35,422 nt of DNA from Planctomycetota bacterium. Lineage in GTDB: Bacteria; Planctomycetota; PLA2; JAEUHO01. Below the pieces are notes generated by a model. It was not told the DNA's origin, searched no databases, and saw only the letters and a program-made list of their open reading frames with translations. Location of the stretch: positions 1 through 35,422 of the forward strand of contig JASJAY010000058.1 of assembly GCA_030066775.1 (NCBI GenBank), read 5' to 3'. Below are positions 1 to 8,700 of this stretch, in pieces; within the stretch, counting starts at the first letter, position 1; each line of letters starts with the position of its first letter. Both the position numbers and the translations under genes were made by a program.

Positions 1-231
1 CGGGATCAGGATGCGCTGCGGATCGAGGTCGAGGACAACGGCCCCGGCATCCCCGGTCACCTGCGCCGGCGCATCTTCCGGCCGTTCGTGACCGGCGACG
101 CCAAGGACGGCGGACGCGGCGTGGGCTTGTTCATCGTGCGCCAGGCCGTGCGACGCCTGGGCGGCTCGATCCGGGTGGAGTCGGGCCCGAAGGGCACCCG
201 CTTCGGGATCGACCTGCCTGCGCTCGCGTAG
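1..231 (+). CDS. Sensor histidine kinase, C-terminal fragment (HATPase_c)
   Basis: This is the last 76 residues of a gene that begins before the window. The visible part is the end of a GHKL ATP-binding domain: DNGPGI (G1 box, about residues 12-17 of the fragment), IFRPF (F box) and GRGVGLFIVRQ (G2 box), followed by the usual closing strand GSIRVES..GTRFGIDLP. In histidine kinases this domain binds ATP and phosphorylates a conserved His in a dimerisation domain, which lies outside the window together with any sensor domain and response regulator. The stop codon at 229-231 comes 9 bp before the stop of the convergent Ni-SOD gene. The family call is secure; the stimulus and partner are unknown. 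Confidence 0.85.
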   Translation, partial: RDQDALRIEVEDNGPGIPGHLRRRIFRPFVTGDAKDGGRGVGLFIVRQAVRRLGGSIRVESGPKGTRFGIDLPALA

Positions 232-240
232 ACCGACGGA

Positions 241-717
241 CTACTTCTCGCCGTAGGCCTTTCCGAAGTAGGCCTTGTAGAAGGTCTTGATGGCCGCCTC
301 GAGCGTGTCGGCCGTAGCCGGGTCGGCGTCCTGCTTGCACTTCATCGCGGCGATCATCACGGCGTGCGCGGCCGTCAGGTTCGCGAGGTACTTCGCCTGA
401 CCGGCCTCGTCCTTCGCCGGCTTGATGCGCTGCGCCATGAAGTACTGGGCGATGGTGTGCTGCGTCTTGACCGCGTGCTCACCCTTCGTGACCACCCAGC
501 GCGTGGTCTGGTTCACGGACTTGGCGTCGTTCTTGCCGGCCATGTCCTGGATGCCCTTGATCGCCTTGCGGATCGTGGCCACGTCTTCCAGCATCTTCTC
601 GAAGCGCATCGGATCGTCGAACACGCCGCAGGGCACCTCGCAGTGCGACGCGGCCATGCGGGAGGTCCCGGCGAAGAGGAGCACGAGGAGGAGCGAGGAG
701 GAGACGAGGCGCTTCAT
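241..717 (-). CDS. sodN: Nickel superoxide dismutase with Sec signal peptide
   Basis: The 158-residue product has a hydrophobic signal peptide (residues 1-24, ending MAAS) followed directly by the nickel-hook sequence HCEVPCG. In Ni-SOD the mature N-terminal His plus two Cys ligands bind Ni and dismutate superoxide; here they would be His25, Cys26 and Cys30. Cleavage after Ser24 would expose His25 as the free N-terminus the metal site needs. The mature length of 134 residues is close to the family's size. The residue equivalent to Tyr9 of the Streptomyces enzyme is Phe33 (GVFDD). No sodX-type maturation protease gene is next to it, which fits signal-peptidase maturation outside the cytoplasm. 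A GGAG sequence lies just upstream of the ATG at 717. The call is confident; activity with Phe at position 9 is inferred. Confidence 0.93.
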   Translation of the reverse strand: MKRLVSSSLLLVLLFAGTSRMAASHCEVPCGVFDDPMRFEKMLEDVATIRKAIKGIQDMAGKNDAKSVNQTTRWVVTKGEHAVKTQHTIAQYFMAQRIKPAKDEAGQAKYLANLTAAHAVMIAAMKCKQDADPATADTLEAAIKTFYKAYFGKAYGEK

Positions 718-890
718 GGGGAACTCCGATCTCGACGCGCGGCGCGTCGCAGGTTCAGGAGTCTACCGATCGGGTGCGGGCCGCGGTGGCTTCTCCGAGA
801 GTGGGCGTGCGGCTGTCGAGCCCGGGGCGGACGGCCCCTGCGCCCGCGACCCGATCCCGGTAGGCTGCGGGGCCGCTGAGGATCCCGACC

Positions 891-1922
891 GTGACCGACC
901 TCCAGAAGAGCCTGGCGCCCGACCTCACCGACGCCGACTGGACGCATCTCACCGGCGCGATGCAGACCCGGTCCGTCGATGCAGGCAGCGCGATCGAGCT
1001 GCCGGACACCACGCTGGGGCTGATCGAGTCGGGCACGGTGGCCGTGCTGATGCCGACCTCCCGCGGCGTGCTCGAGCTGCGCGAGCTGGGTCCCGGCGAG
1101 TTCCTCGCGGAAGAAGGCTTCGTCGACGGGCGCGCCCCCGGCACCCAGCTCCTCGCGCGCGACGCCGTGACCCTCAAGACGCTCGACCGCAGCGAGGTCG
1201 ACGAGGGCCTGTGGAAGGCGCATCCCGGCACGACGGCGCGGCTCTTCCTCTCCCTGGGTCGGCTCATCGCCGGTCGCGTCCGCGCGGGATCCGCCGTGCG
1301 CATCGAGAACATCGACGACGACCCCGAGCTCGAGGTCATCAGCGCGCTCTGCGCGCTCAGCTCGCACGACTGCCGCCCCACCCAGCCGATCCAGGTGATG
1401 CCCGCGCGGGCGTACGCGGGCCGCGGCCCCGAGCACAAGACGACCGAGGAGAACATGCGCGACGTGCGCCTCCTCGCGGACCTGCTCATGCCTCTGGGAC
1501 ACGAGCTCTACCACGGCCTCGGCGAACGCGTGGTCGTGCGCACCTTCGACGACGGCATGGCGGTGCTGACCGAGGGCGAGCAGCCCGACGGGCTCTACAT
1601 GCTGCTCGACGGCGAGGTCGAGGTCCGCGTCCAGGGCGAGGGCGGCATCCGGCCGGTGGCGAAGCTGGGCTCGGGCAGCGTCTTCGGGCAGATGTCCTTC
1701 CTGCTGCAGACGCCGCGCACGGCAACCTGCACGGCCTGCGGCGAGACGACGATCGGGATGGTCAGCGCGCACCTCGTGGACGGCCTGATCCGCTACGCCG
1801 AACAGGGGCGCCGCGCGGGCCTGGTCGGCATCGAGTGGATCGCCGGCCAGTGCGCAGACGACCTGCGGCGCATGACAGAGAGCCTGAAGGAGGCGTTCGA
1901 GCGGAGCGGTGCCGGCGCCTGA
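891..1922 (+). CDS. Protein with two cyclic-nucleotide-binding-like (CRP/cupin-fold) domains
   Basis: The 343-residue protein starts at GTG, with GAGGAT a few bases upstream. Two regions have the jelly-roll pattern of cNMP-binding domains. The first (about residues 20-130) has the form LGLIESGTVAVLM...LRELGPGEFLAEEGFVDG. The second (about 200-310) is clearer: GLYMLLDGEVEVRVQ...VAKLGSGSVFGQMSFLLQTPRTATCTA, matching the phosphate-binding-cassette region. No helix-turn-helix or catalytic domain is visible, so it is probably a ligand-sensing or scaffold protein and not a CRP-type transcription factor. The usual PBC arginine is seen as PRTAT in the second domain; the first domain lacks a good cassette. 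It converges on the GTPase gene with only 6 bp between the stops. The ligand is unknown. Confidence 0.75.
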   Translation: MTDLQKSLAPDLTDADWTHLTGAMQTRSVDAGSAIELPDTTLGLIESGTVAVLMPTSRGVLELRELGPGEFLAEEGFVDGRAPGTQLLARDAVTLKTLDRSEVDEGLWKAHPGTTARLFLSLGRLIAGRVRAGSAVRIENIDDDPELEVISALCALSSHDCRPTQPIQVMPARAYAGRGPEHKTTEENMRDVRLLADLLMPLGHELYHGLGERVVVRTFDDGMAVLTEGEQPDGLYMLLDGEVEVRVQGEGGIRPVAKLGSGSVFGQMSFLLQTPRTATCTACGETTIGMVSAHLVDGLIRYAEQGRRAGLVGIEWIAGQCADDLRRMTESLKEAFERSGAGA

Positions 1923-1928
1923 CGCCGT

Positions 1929-3113
1929 TCAGGCGTAGGCCTCGAGCTCCTTCTCTTCCTCGAGGATGTCCTCGGCGACTGCCTCGATCAGCGAGAGCGC
2001 GTCGTAGTAGCACTCCTTCGTGACGCCCTGGCCGTAGCGCATCGTCATGCTGTAGCCGATCGCGCCGGACACGGAGGCGCCGATGGCGTAGCCGATCGGG
2101 CCGGCGTACTTGGCGAGCTGGGCGGCGGAGCGGCCCGTGGAGAGCTGCTTCACGCCGGCGGTGACGGCCTCCTTGGACGCGAGCTTGCCGAGGTCGCGGA
2201 TCAGCCGCTGGGCCATTGCGCTGGCGTTCGTGCCGAAGGTGCCGAGGTACTCGGCCTGCTTCTCGGTGAGCCCGAAGATGTGCATGATCTCGTGGTTCAT
2301 CTTCATGAGCAGCGAGAGATCGATGAGCACATCGGTCCCCGGGATCGGGCTGAGTGCGCTGGCGGCGCTGGCGAGCGCGTATCGCTTCACGCGCCCGTCA
2401 GCGAGGACTTTTTTTTGGGCCATCTCCGACTTCCCCCACGCGCTGATGTCAGCGCGCATGCGCATGCGCTTGACGCCGTCGACGGCGCCGAGCAAGGCCT
2501 CGCGGAGGGATCGGAAGTCGTACCAGTTGGGCCGGAGGGCCGAGACGAGGTAGAGCTCGACGTCGGGGACGATGCCCCACTTCTCGAGGTTTTCGGCCAG
2601 GTTCTCACGGACCTCGTCAGCGGCCCGCTCGGGGGTCCAGGCGTGCTCGCGCTTGGCGTCGCGCACGTCCTGGTCGAACTTGTTGCGCACCACGAAGACG
2701 TGCTTCTTGTGGACGTGGACCAGCTCGTCGTAGAGCCGGAGGTCGTCCTCGAAGAACCGCCCCGCGGTCACGAGCACGAAGAAGTCGAAGGAGGGCAGGT
2801 CGAGCCGCTTCGCGTAGGTCTCGAGCGGCCAGGACATCGTGCTGCAGCCCGGCAGGTCGACGAAGGTCACGCCCCCGTGCTGGAACGCCTGGGGCTCCGT
2901 CGTGGACTCCACGATGCCGACCTTGGCGATGCGCTCCCCCGCCAGGGAGTTGATCAGTGAGGATTTCCCCACACCGCTCATCCCGATGAAGCCGCACTTG
3001 ACGTGGCAGCTCTCGAACTCGTCGATCGCGCGCTGGGCGGCCTCGACGCGTTTCTTTACGCGGTCCGGCAGACGCGGCTCGAGGGGTTCGATGTCTTGGT
3101 TGGGGTCCGACAT
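1929..3113 (-). CDS. IRG-like (immunity-related GTPase family) GTP-binding protein with DUF697-like C-terminus
   Basis: The 394-residue protein carries a complete G domain: P-loop GMSGVGKS (residues 44-51), DLPG (86-89) and NKFD (144-147). The stretch after the G3 motif (PLETYAKRLDLPSFDFFVLV then TAGRFFEDDLRLY..L) resembles the interferon-inducible IRG/IIGP GTPases more than Era-type GTPases. The C-terminal half has an ALSPIPGTDVLIDL segment typical of DUF697-like helical regions and a Gly/Ala-rich hydrophobic stretch (about 335-355) that could contact membrane. GTP hydrolysis is expected from the motifs; the cellular role is unknown. A run of eight A residues in the coding strand (2409-2416) encodes Lys-Lys and is a possible slippage site. 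The gene is monocistronic and divergent from the phasin gene. The start at 3113 leaves a short acidic leader before the P-loop. Confidence 0.8.
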   Translation of the reverse strand: MSDPNQDIEPLEPRLPDRVKKRVEAAQRAIDEFESCHVKCGFIGMSGVGKSSLINSLAGERIAKVGIVESTTEPQAFQHGGVTFVDLPGCSTMSWPLETYAKRLDLPSFDFFVLVTAGRFFEDDLRLYDELVHVHKKHVFVVRNKFDQDVRDAKREHAWTPERAADEVRENLAENLEKWGIVPDVELYLVSALRPNWYDFRSLREALLGAVDGVKRMRMRADISAWGKSEMAQKKVLADGRVKRYALASAASALSPIPGTDVLIDLSLLMKMNHEIMHIFGLTEKQAEYLGTFGTNASAMAQRLIRDLGKLASKEAVTAGVKQLSTGRSAAQLAKYAGPIGYAIGASVSGAIGYSMTMRYGQGVTKECYYDALSLIEAVAEDILEEEKELEAYA

Positions 3114-3366
3114 GGGGTGTTCCTGACGCGTGGCAGGGTATCAGGGGCGGCGAAGCACATGCGAACCGCGGTCCAGCGAGGCGGTAGCGCTCCAACGCCC
3201 GTGCTGGAATACTCCCCTGCGCAACCTGCCCCAGCTTTGCGCGAATTGCCACAGAGCCGGGGAAGGGGGCCGGGCGCGAAGGGCGCACCGGCGGCGTTGG
3301 CGGCAGAGAGCCCCGTAGGCACGCGGCGTGCGAGAGCACGGGCCGGAATTCGGAGGGACGAACCCG

Positions 3367-4077
3367 ATGGCCAAGAAGCCGAGCAAGAAGAAGGACAAGA
3401 AGAAGGTGAAGAAGGCCGCCAAGAAGAGCGCCTCGAAGAACAAGGCGGGGAAGAAGAAGGGCGAACGCCACGTGACCGACGAGATCAAGGAGTCGGCACA
3501 CAAGATCTGGCTGGCCGGCCTCGGCGCCCTCGGCACGGCGAAGGAGCAGGGCGGCAAGCTCTTCCACACCCTCGCCGAGAAGGGCAAGGAGCTCGAGGAG
3601 AAGGCCCGCCCGCGCCTGCAGCAGCTCAAGGAGCGCGCCGGCGACCTGGTCGACAAGGTGCGCGGGGACGCGGAGGCGCGTCTGGCGAAGGCCCAGGCCG
3701 AGGCCAGCAAGGAGGTCGCCGAGCTCGAGAAGAAGCTCGCGAAGGCGGCGTCCAAGCTCGCGAACCTCAAGAAGGAGGCCACAGCCGCCAAGAAGGCAAA
3801 AGCCAAGGCCAAGAAGAAGACCACCCGCAAGGCGCCCCCGAAGAAGGCCGCCAAGCGGAAGACCCCCAGGAAGAAGACCACGCGGAAGAAGGCCCCGAAG
3901 CGGAAGGCCGCCGCGAAGCGGGCGCCGGCCAAGAAGCGCGCGACGCGCAAGAAGGCGGCGACGAAGCGCGCCCCGGCGAAGAAGCGGGCCGCAAGAAAGC
4001 CGGCGGCGAAGAAGCCGGCGGCCAAGAAGACGACGCGCAAGCGGGCGCCCAAGAAGCGCGCCGCCGCGAAGGCCTAG
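3367..4077 (+). CDS. Phasin-family polyhydroxyalkanoate granule protein with histone-H1-like lysine-rich tail
   Basis: The start is placed at ATG 3367 because GGAGGG lies 9-14 bases upstream; an in-frame ATG-less extension to 3328 lacks this support. The 236-residue product has a basic leader (1-33) and then a region beginning EIKESAHKIWLAGLGALG, followed by EQGGKLFHTLAEKGKELE. This matches the PhaF/PhaI-type phasin signature, and a long amphipathic coiled coil runs to about residue 135. The last ~100 residues are KKAA/KRAP/KKTTRK repeats like the DNA-binding tail of Pseudomonas PhaF. Phasins of this type coat PHA granules and tie them to the nucleoid. No PHA synthase gene is visible in the window. 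The gene converges on a small putative PHA-system gene with 30 bp between stops. Family call good; the actual ligand of the tail (DNA, polyphosphate) is inferred. Confidence 0.8.
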   Translation: MAKKPSKKKDKKKVKKAAKKSASKNKAGKKKGERHVTDEIKESAHKIWLAGLGALGTAKEQGGKLFHTLAEKGKELEEKARPRLQQLKERAGDLVDKVRGDAEARLAKAQAEASKEVAELEKKLAKAASKLANLKKEATAAKKAKAKAKKKTTRKAPPKKAAKRKTPRKKTTRKKAPKRKAAAKRAPAKKRATRKKAATKRAPAKKRAARKPAAKKPAAKKTTRKRAPKKRAAAKA

Positions 4078-4107
4078 GGCCGTCCCACGCGAGGCGGCTC
4101 GGACCGG

Positions 4108-4377
4108 TCAGGAAACGACGGTGACGTCCCCGAAGACCTTTGCGAGCCCCTTCTCGATCATGCCCCAGGTCACGATGAACGGCTTCTTGTCCACCTGGAA
4201 GCGGAGGACGTCCCCGTGCCGCTCGTAGGACCCGGAGGCCGCCCCGCTGAAGGAGCCGCTCTCGGTGTCGCCCTTGATGGTGATGCCGACGCCGCTGGCC
4301 TTGTCGCGGGCCTCGGCGAGGCCCTCTTCGGGCTCGACGCCCTGGGGAATCGGTACTTCGTAGGTCCGCTTGGCCAT
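4108..4377 (-). CDS. Small protein resembling the polyhydroxyalkanoic acid system family
   Basis: The 89-residue cytoplasmic protein has no signal peptide or membrane segment. It is a predicted alpha-beta protein: an N-terminal acidic helix with EARDKASG, then alternating strands through GITIKGDTESGSFSGAASGSYERH, then KKPFIVTWGMIEKGLAKVF. The helix-strand order, size and the closing '.KPF.V.W..IE..L' pattern resemble the putative polyhydroxyalkanoic acid system proteins (PHA_gran_rgn family). That match comes from memory of the family's layout. Convergence with the phasin gene (stops 30 bp apart) is consistent with a granule-related role. The start is ATG 4377, with GGCGGGA-like sequence upstream. 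An uncharacterised small protein is the fallback call. Confidence 0.55.
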   Translation of the reverse strand: MAKRTYEVPIPQGVEPEEGLAEARDKASGVGITIKGDTESGSFSGAASGSYERHGDVLRFQVDKKPFIVTWGMIEKGLAKVFGDVTVVS

Positions 4378-4535
4378 CGTCCCGCCTCCTGGGCGTCGTC
4401 ACGCGCGTCCGGTCCGGGCCGGTCCAGGGCAGACGCGCCGTGTACGTCCGGAGTACCATGCCCTGCGTGGACCGCACGCCCATGTCCGAGCGGTCCCGCG
4501 TGGCTGATTGACGTGGCACATGGAGGACCCGGGAC

Positions 4536-5099
4536 ATGGCGATGAGAGACCTGCTCCCCGGCGTCCTGATCGGCATCGGCGTCTCTGCCGTCGCTCGCTA
4601 TCTGACGACGAACGGCGGTCCGGACGCCGAGAAGCGCCCGCTCGCCAAGGCGCTGGTGCACGCCTACTACGACCTCATGGACAAGGTCTCCATGGGGCCC
4701 GCCGAAGCGCTGGAGCGCTGGCGCGACCTCCTCGCCGAGGTGCGCATGGAGCGCGAAGAGGCAGCCGCCGCCGCGGCTGCAGCCGCAGCGACGGCCACGG
4801 CGGCCGCGGCCGCTCCGGCGCCCGAGACTAAGGCCGAGGCGGCGCCCGAAGCCGAGGTCGAAGCGAAGCCGGCAGCCACCGAGGCCGAGGCGCCCGACGC
4901 GCCCCCCCAAGCCGCGCCGCCCGCAGCTGACGCGGACTCGCTGAAGAACGGCGCCGCGGTCGAGCCGCCCGCGAAGAAGCCCGCCGCCGCGCGCAAGCGC
5001 AAGGCCGCCAAGCGCAAGGCGGCGAAGCGCAAGGCCGCGCCAAAGGCCCGCGTCGAGACGCCGACCCCGCCGGACGCCGGCACGCCCGTCACCAACTGA
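4536..5099 (+). CDS. Membrane-anchored Ala-rich protein with lysine-rich tail (DUF5132-like N-terminus)
   Basis: This 187-residue protein is the first gene of a plus-strand set running to 10250. Residues 5-22 (DLLPGVLIGIGVSAVARYL) form one hydrophobic segment, followed by a short helical region (AKALVHAYYDLMDKVSMGPAEALERWRD...) that resembles the small DUF5132 proteins often found beside HMA_2 proteins. From about residue 70 on it is low complexity: a run of Ala, then Pro/Ala/Glu-rich sequence, then a basic block of KRKAAKRKAA repeats (about 146-172). The tail is very like that of the phasin encoded 500 bp upstream. GGAGG lies about 10 bases before ATG 4536. It may be an adaptor tethering something anionic to the membrane; this is inference. 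Confidence 0.7.
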   Translation: MAMRDLLPGVLIGIGVSAVARYLTTNGGPDAEKRPLAKALVHAYYDLMDKVSMGPAEALERWRDLLAEVRMEREEAAAAAAAAAATATAAAAAPAPETKAEAAPEAEVEAKPAATEAEAPDAPPQAAPPAADADSLKNGAAVEPPAKKPAAARKRKAAKRKAAKRKAAPKARVETPTPPDAGTPVTN

Positions 5100-5118
5100 T
5101 CGAAGGGAGGAACGCACA

Positions 5119-5766
5119 GTGGAAGTCGCGGCTGTGCTCCACTCCATTCCGGGGCGCATCCGCGTGCGCGTTCCGAGCCTCCGAAACAACGACGAGGCGG
5201 CCGCCCTGCTGGAAGCCCGCCTGTCGGTGCTCCCGTCCGTGAGCCGCGTCGAGTCCAACGTGGCGACCGGCACGCTCGTGCTGCATCACGACCCCGATGC
5301 GCACGAGGCGATGGAAGCCGCCCTCGAAGACCTCCTACCCTCGCTCGAGTCGACGGCCGCGGCCTCGGGAGGCAACGGCGCAGTCGGTCCGCCGCCCGCC
5401 GCCGAGCCGGCGCGCCCGAAGAACGAGGCCGTCGCGGCCGCGGCAGCCGCCGCCGACCGCGAGCCTCCTGCTCCCGACGACGAAGCCGGTTGGGCGCCGG
5501 TGATGGCCTGGCTGGCAGAGCTCACCTCCGATCCGAGCCGGCTGAAGCGCATGGTCCCCCTCACCTTTGGGGCACTCGGCGCGGTCGATCTGCTGCGACG
5601 CCTCGTGCTGCGTCGCGGGCTCCCGATGCCCAACTGGTACACGCTGCTCTGGTACTCCTACGCGACGTGGGGCCTGATGAGCCAGGCGGGCGCCGCCGGC
5701 GGGTCCGAACCGGGTGAGGTCGTCGGCGACGACGCACCGGACGCCGGAGTGGTCGAGCCGGAGTAG
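5119..5766 (+). CDS. HMA_2-type ferredoxin-fold protein with C-terminal membrane segments
   Basis: The 215-residue protein starts at GTG 5119, with GAAGGGAGG at 5102-5110. Residues 1-65 form a ferredoxin-like domain (VAAVLHSIPGRIRVRVPSL ... SRVESNVATGTLVLHHDP) of the HMA_2 type. This is related to heavy-metal-associated domains but lacks the CxxC metal site. A disordered Pro/Ala-rich linker follows, and then hydrophobic helices (about 148-165 and 173-195) precede an acidic C-terminus. The domain is paralogous to the N-terminus of the ATPase encoded 11 bp downstream, so the two proteins may bind the same partner or each other. The gene belongs to the same operon: 19 bp after the previous stop and 11 bp before the next start. 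The domain call is good; the function is unknown. Confidence 0.75.
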   Translation: MEVAAVLHSIPGRIRVRVPSLRNNDEAAALLEARLSVLPSVSRVESNVATGTLVLHHDPDAHEAMEAALEDLLPSLESTAAASGGNGAVGPPPAAEPARPKNEAVAAAAAAADREPPAPDDEAGWAPVMAWLAELTSDPSRLKRMVPLTFGALGAVDLLRRLVLRRGLPMPNWYTLLWYSYATWGLMSQAGAAGGSEPGEVVGDDAPDAGVVEPE

Positions 5767-5777
5767 CGAAGGGACCC

Positions 5778-8700
5778 ATGTTCGGGAGGGAGACGAGCGG
5801 CAATCGCGCACAGGTCGTGCACACGATCCCGGGCCGGGTGCGCATCCGCTTCGACTCGCTGCACGTGCTCCAGGGACGCCACGCCTCGGACGCCTTCGCC
5901 GCCGTCGTGGGCGTGCGGCGCGTGCGCATCAGCCGGTCCACGCGCTCGGCGGTGATCGAGTTCGATCCCACCGGCGGCGCGAGTGGGATCCTCTCGCTGG
6001 CCGAGCGCCTCGCTCGCAACGGGTCGGAGCGAGCCACCAAGGACGCGGACGAGACGGCGCCGGCCAAGCGCAGCCGACGCCGAAACGGGGAGCAGCCGAA
6101 GACCGCACCGCCCGATCCGGACGCGCCGTCGTGGCACGCGCTGACGGTCGAAGACGTGCTCACGGCGTGGAAGTCGACGGAGCAGGGGCTGACGCAGGCC
6201 GTGGCCGCGAAGCGCTTGCTCGAGGTGGGACGCAACGAGTCGGCCGCCATCGAGCCGCGCTCCGGCCTCTCGATCTTCGTCGAGCAGTTCACCACGCTGC
6301 CCGTCGCGATGCTCGTGGGCTCGGCCGCGCTTTCGGTTGCGACCGGCGGACTCGCCGACGCCGCCGCCGTGCTGTCCGTCGTCGCGATCAACGCGGGCAT
6401 CGGCTACGCAACCGAGAGCAAGGCCGAGCGCACGATCACGACGCTGCTCTCGGGCGACCCGCCGCCGGCGACGGTGATGCGTGAAGGCGAGGAGCAGACG
6501 ATCGACCAAGCGACGGTCGTGCCGGGCGACATCCTGCTGCTCGCTCCGGGATCGATGGTGGCCGCAGATGCGCGCTTGCTCGAGGCCACCCGCCTCACGA
6601 TCGACGAGTCCCCCCTGACGGGCGAGAGCCTGCCGTCGAAGAAGGCCGCCAAGCGCCTCGAGGAGGCCGCGCCGCTGCGCGACCGCACCAACATGGTCTA
6701 CCGGGGTACGGCCGTCACGGGCGGCTCGGGCAGCGCCGTCGTGGTCGGCACGGGGGGCAGCACGGAGGTCGGCCGGATCCAGGCCCTGGTGGGGACCGCG
6801 CGCCCGCCGGAGACCCCCGTCCAGCGCCAGCTCGCCGGTCTCGGCCGCCAGCTCGGCATCCTCTCGGGCGCGTTCTGCGGGGGCGTGTTCCTGATCGGTC
6901 TGCTACGCCGGCACCCGGTGGTCGAGATGCTCAAGACGGCCAGCTCGCTGGCCGTGGCGGCGGTGCCGGAAGGCCTGCCGATGGTTGCCACGACGACGCT
7001 CGCGCTCGGTGTCGCGCGCATGCGGCGACGCAAGGTGCTGATCCGTCAGCTCGAGGCCGTCGAGACGCTCGGCTCGGTGCAGTCGCTCTGCCTCGACAAG
7101 ACGGGCACGCTGACCCGCAACCGCATGATGGTCGTCGACATGGTCGTCGGGGTCGAGCCGGAGCTGGTGACCGAGGCGCGGCTGCGCAGCGACGAGTCAC
7201 GCGGCCTGACGGGCCTCGACCGCCTGCTCGCGGTCTCCGCGCTCTGCAACGAGGTCGTGGTCCAACACGAGAGCGACGGACGCACGCGACTCGAGGGCTC
7301 GCCCACGGAGACGGCGCTCGTGAGCCTCGCGATCGAGTCGGGCGTCGACGTCGACACGCTCCGCGAGACGCACCCCGTGGCGCACACGGAGTACCGCACC
7401 GAGTCGCGCGCCTACATGTCCACGCTGCACGAGCTCGAGGACGGTCGGCAGATGCTCGCGGTGAAGGGCCGCCCCAGCGACATCGCCCGGCTCTGCCGCT
7501 GGCGGATCGAGCACGGCGAGCGCGTCGAGATCGACGAGCGCGGGCGCCGGAAGCTGCAGCTGGCCAACGACCGCATGGCCGGCAAGGCGCTGCGCGTGCT
7601 CGCGATCGCGTATCGCGAGGGCGAGGGCATCGGCGGTCCCGCCGACGGCGAGCTCACGTGGCTCGGCCTCACGGGCATTGCGGATCCCCTGCGCAGCGGC
7701 ATGCGCGAGCTGATGAGCGACTTCCACGACGCCGGCATCCGGACCGTCATGCTCACCGGCGACCAGAGCGCGACCGCGTACGCGATCGGCAAGGACCTCG
7801 ACCTCTCCGGGCGCCAGCGCATCGACATGCTCGACTCGAGCCAGCTCGAGGCGATGGAACCGGAGGTGATCAAAGGGCTCGCGCGCCAGGTCGATGTGTT
7901 CTCCGCGATCAGCCCGTCGCACAAGCTGCAGATCGTGCAGGCGCTGCAGGACAGCGGCCAGGTCGTCGCGATGACGGGCGACGGCATCAACGACAGCCCC
8001 GCGCTCAAGGCGGCGGACATCGGCATCGCGATGGGCAAGCAGGGCACCCGGGTCGCGAGCGAGGTCGCCGACGTCGTGCTCGAGGACGACAACCTCGAGA
8101 CGATGATCGAGGCCGTGCGCCAGGGCCGCACGATCTACGGCAACACGCGCAACTCGATCCACTTCCTGCTCGCCTGCAACATGGCCGAGATCCTGACCAC
8201 GACCGCCACGGTCACGTTCGGCGCCGGTCGCTCCCTGAGCCCGATGCAGCTCCTGTGGATCAACCTCGTCACGGACGTCTTCCCGGTGCTCGCGCTGGCC
8301 GTGGAGCCCCCGGAGGCGGACGTGATGGACCGCCCGCCGCGCGATCCGGACGCGCCCTTCCTCCAGTCCGAAGACATGTCGCGGATGTTCAAGCAGTCGG
8401 GCTGGATCACGGCCGGCGTGTTGGGCAGCTACATGTTCGGCGCGGCGCGCCACGGCGCCGGGGCGCACGCGAGCACGATGGCGTTCCAGTCCCTCGCCAC
8501 GTCGCAGTTCTTCCACATGCTGTGCGCGCGCTCGAACACCCGCAGCATCTTCCACGAGGACGCCCCGACGCTCTCGCGTCCGATGCGCTGGGCGTTCCTC
8601 GGCGGCCTCGGGCTGCAGGCCCTCACGCTCTTCGGCCCGGTCCGGCGCCTGCTCGGCAACACGCCCCTCGGCCCCGTCGACATCGCGGTCAGCGCCCTGG

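Noticed and set aside
7197..8555. Long minus-strand open frame within the P-type ATPase gene
   Set aside because: It is antisense to an unambiguous ATPase; the His/Ala/Val/Arg-rich product is the usual shadow of high-GC coding sequence.
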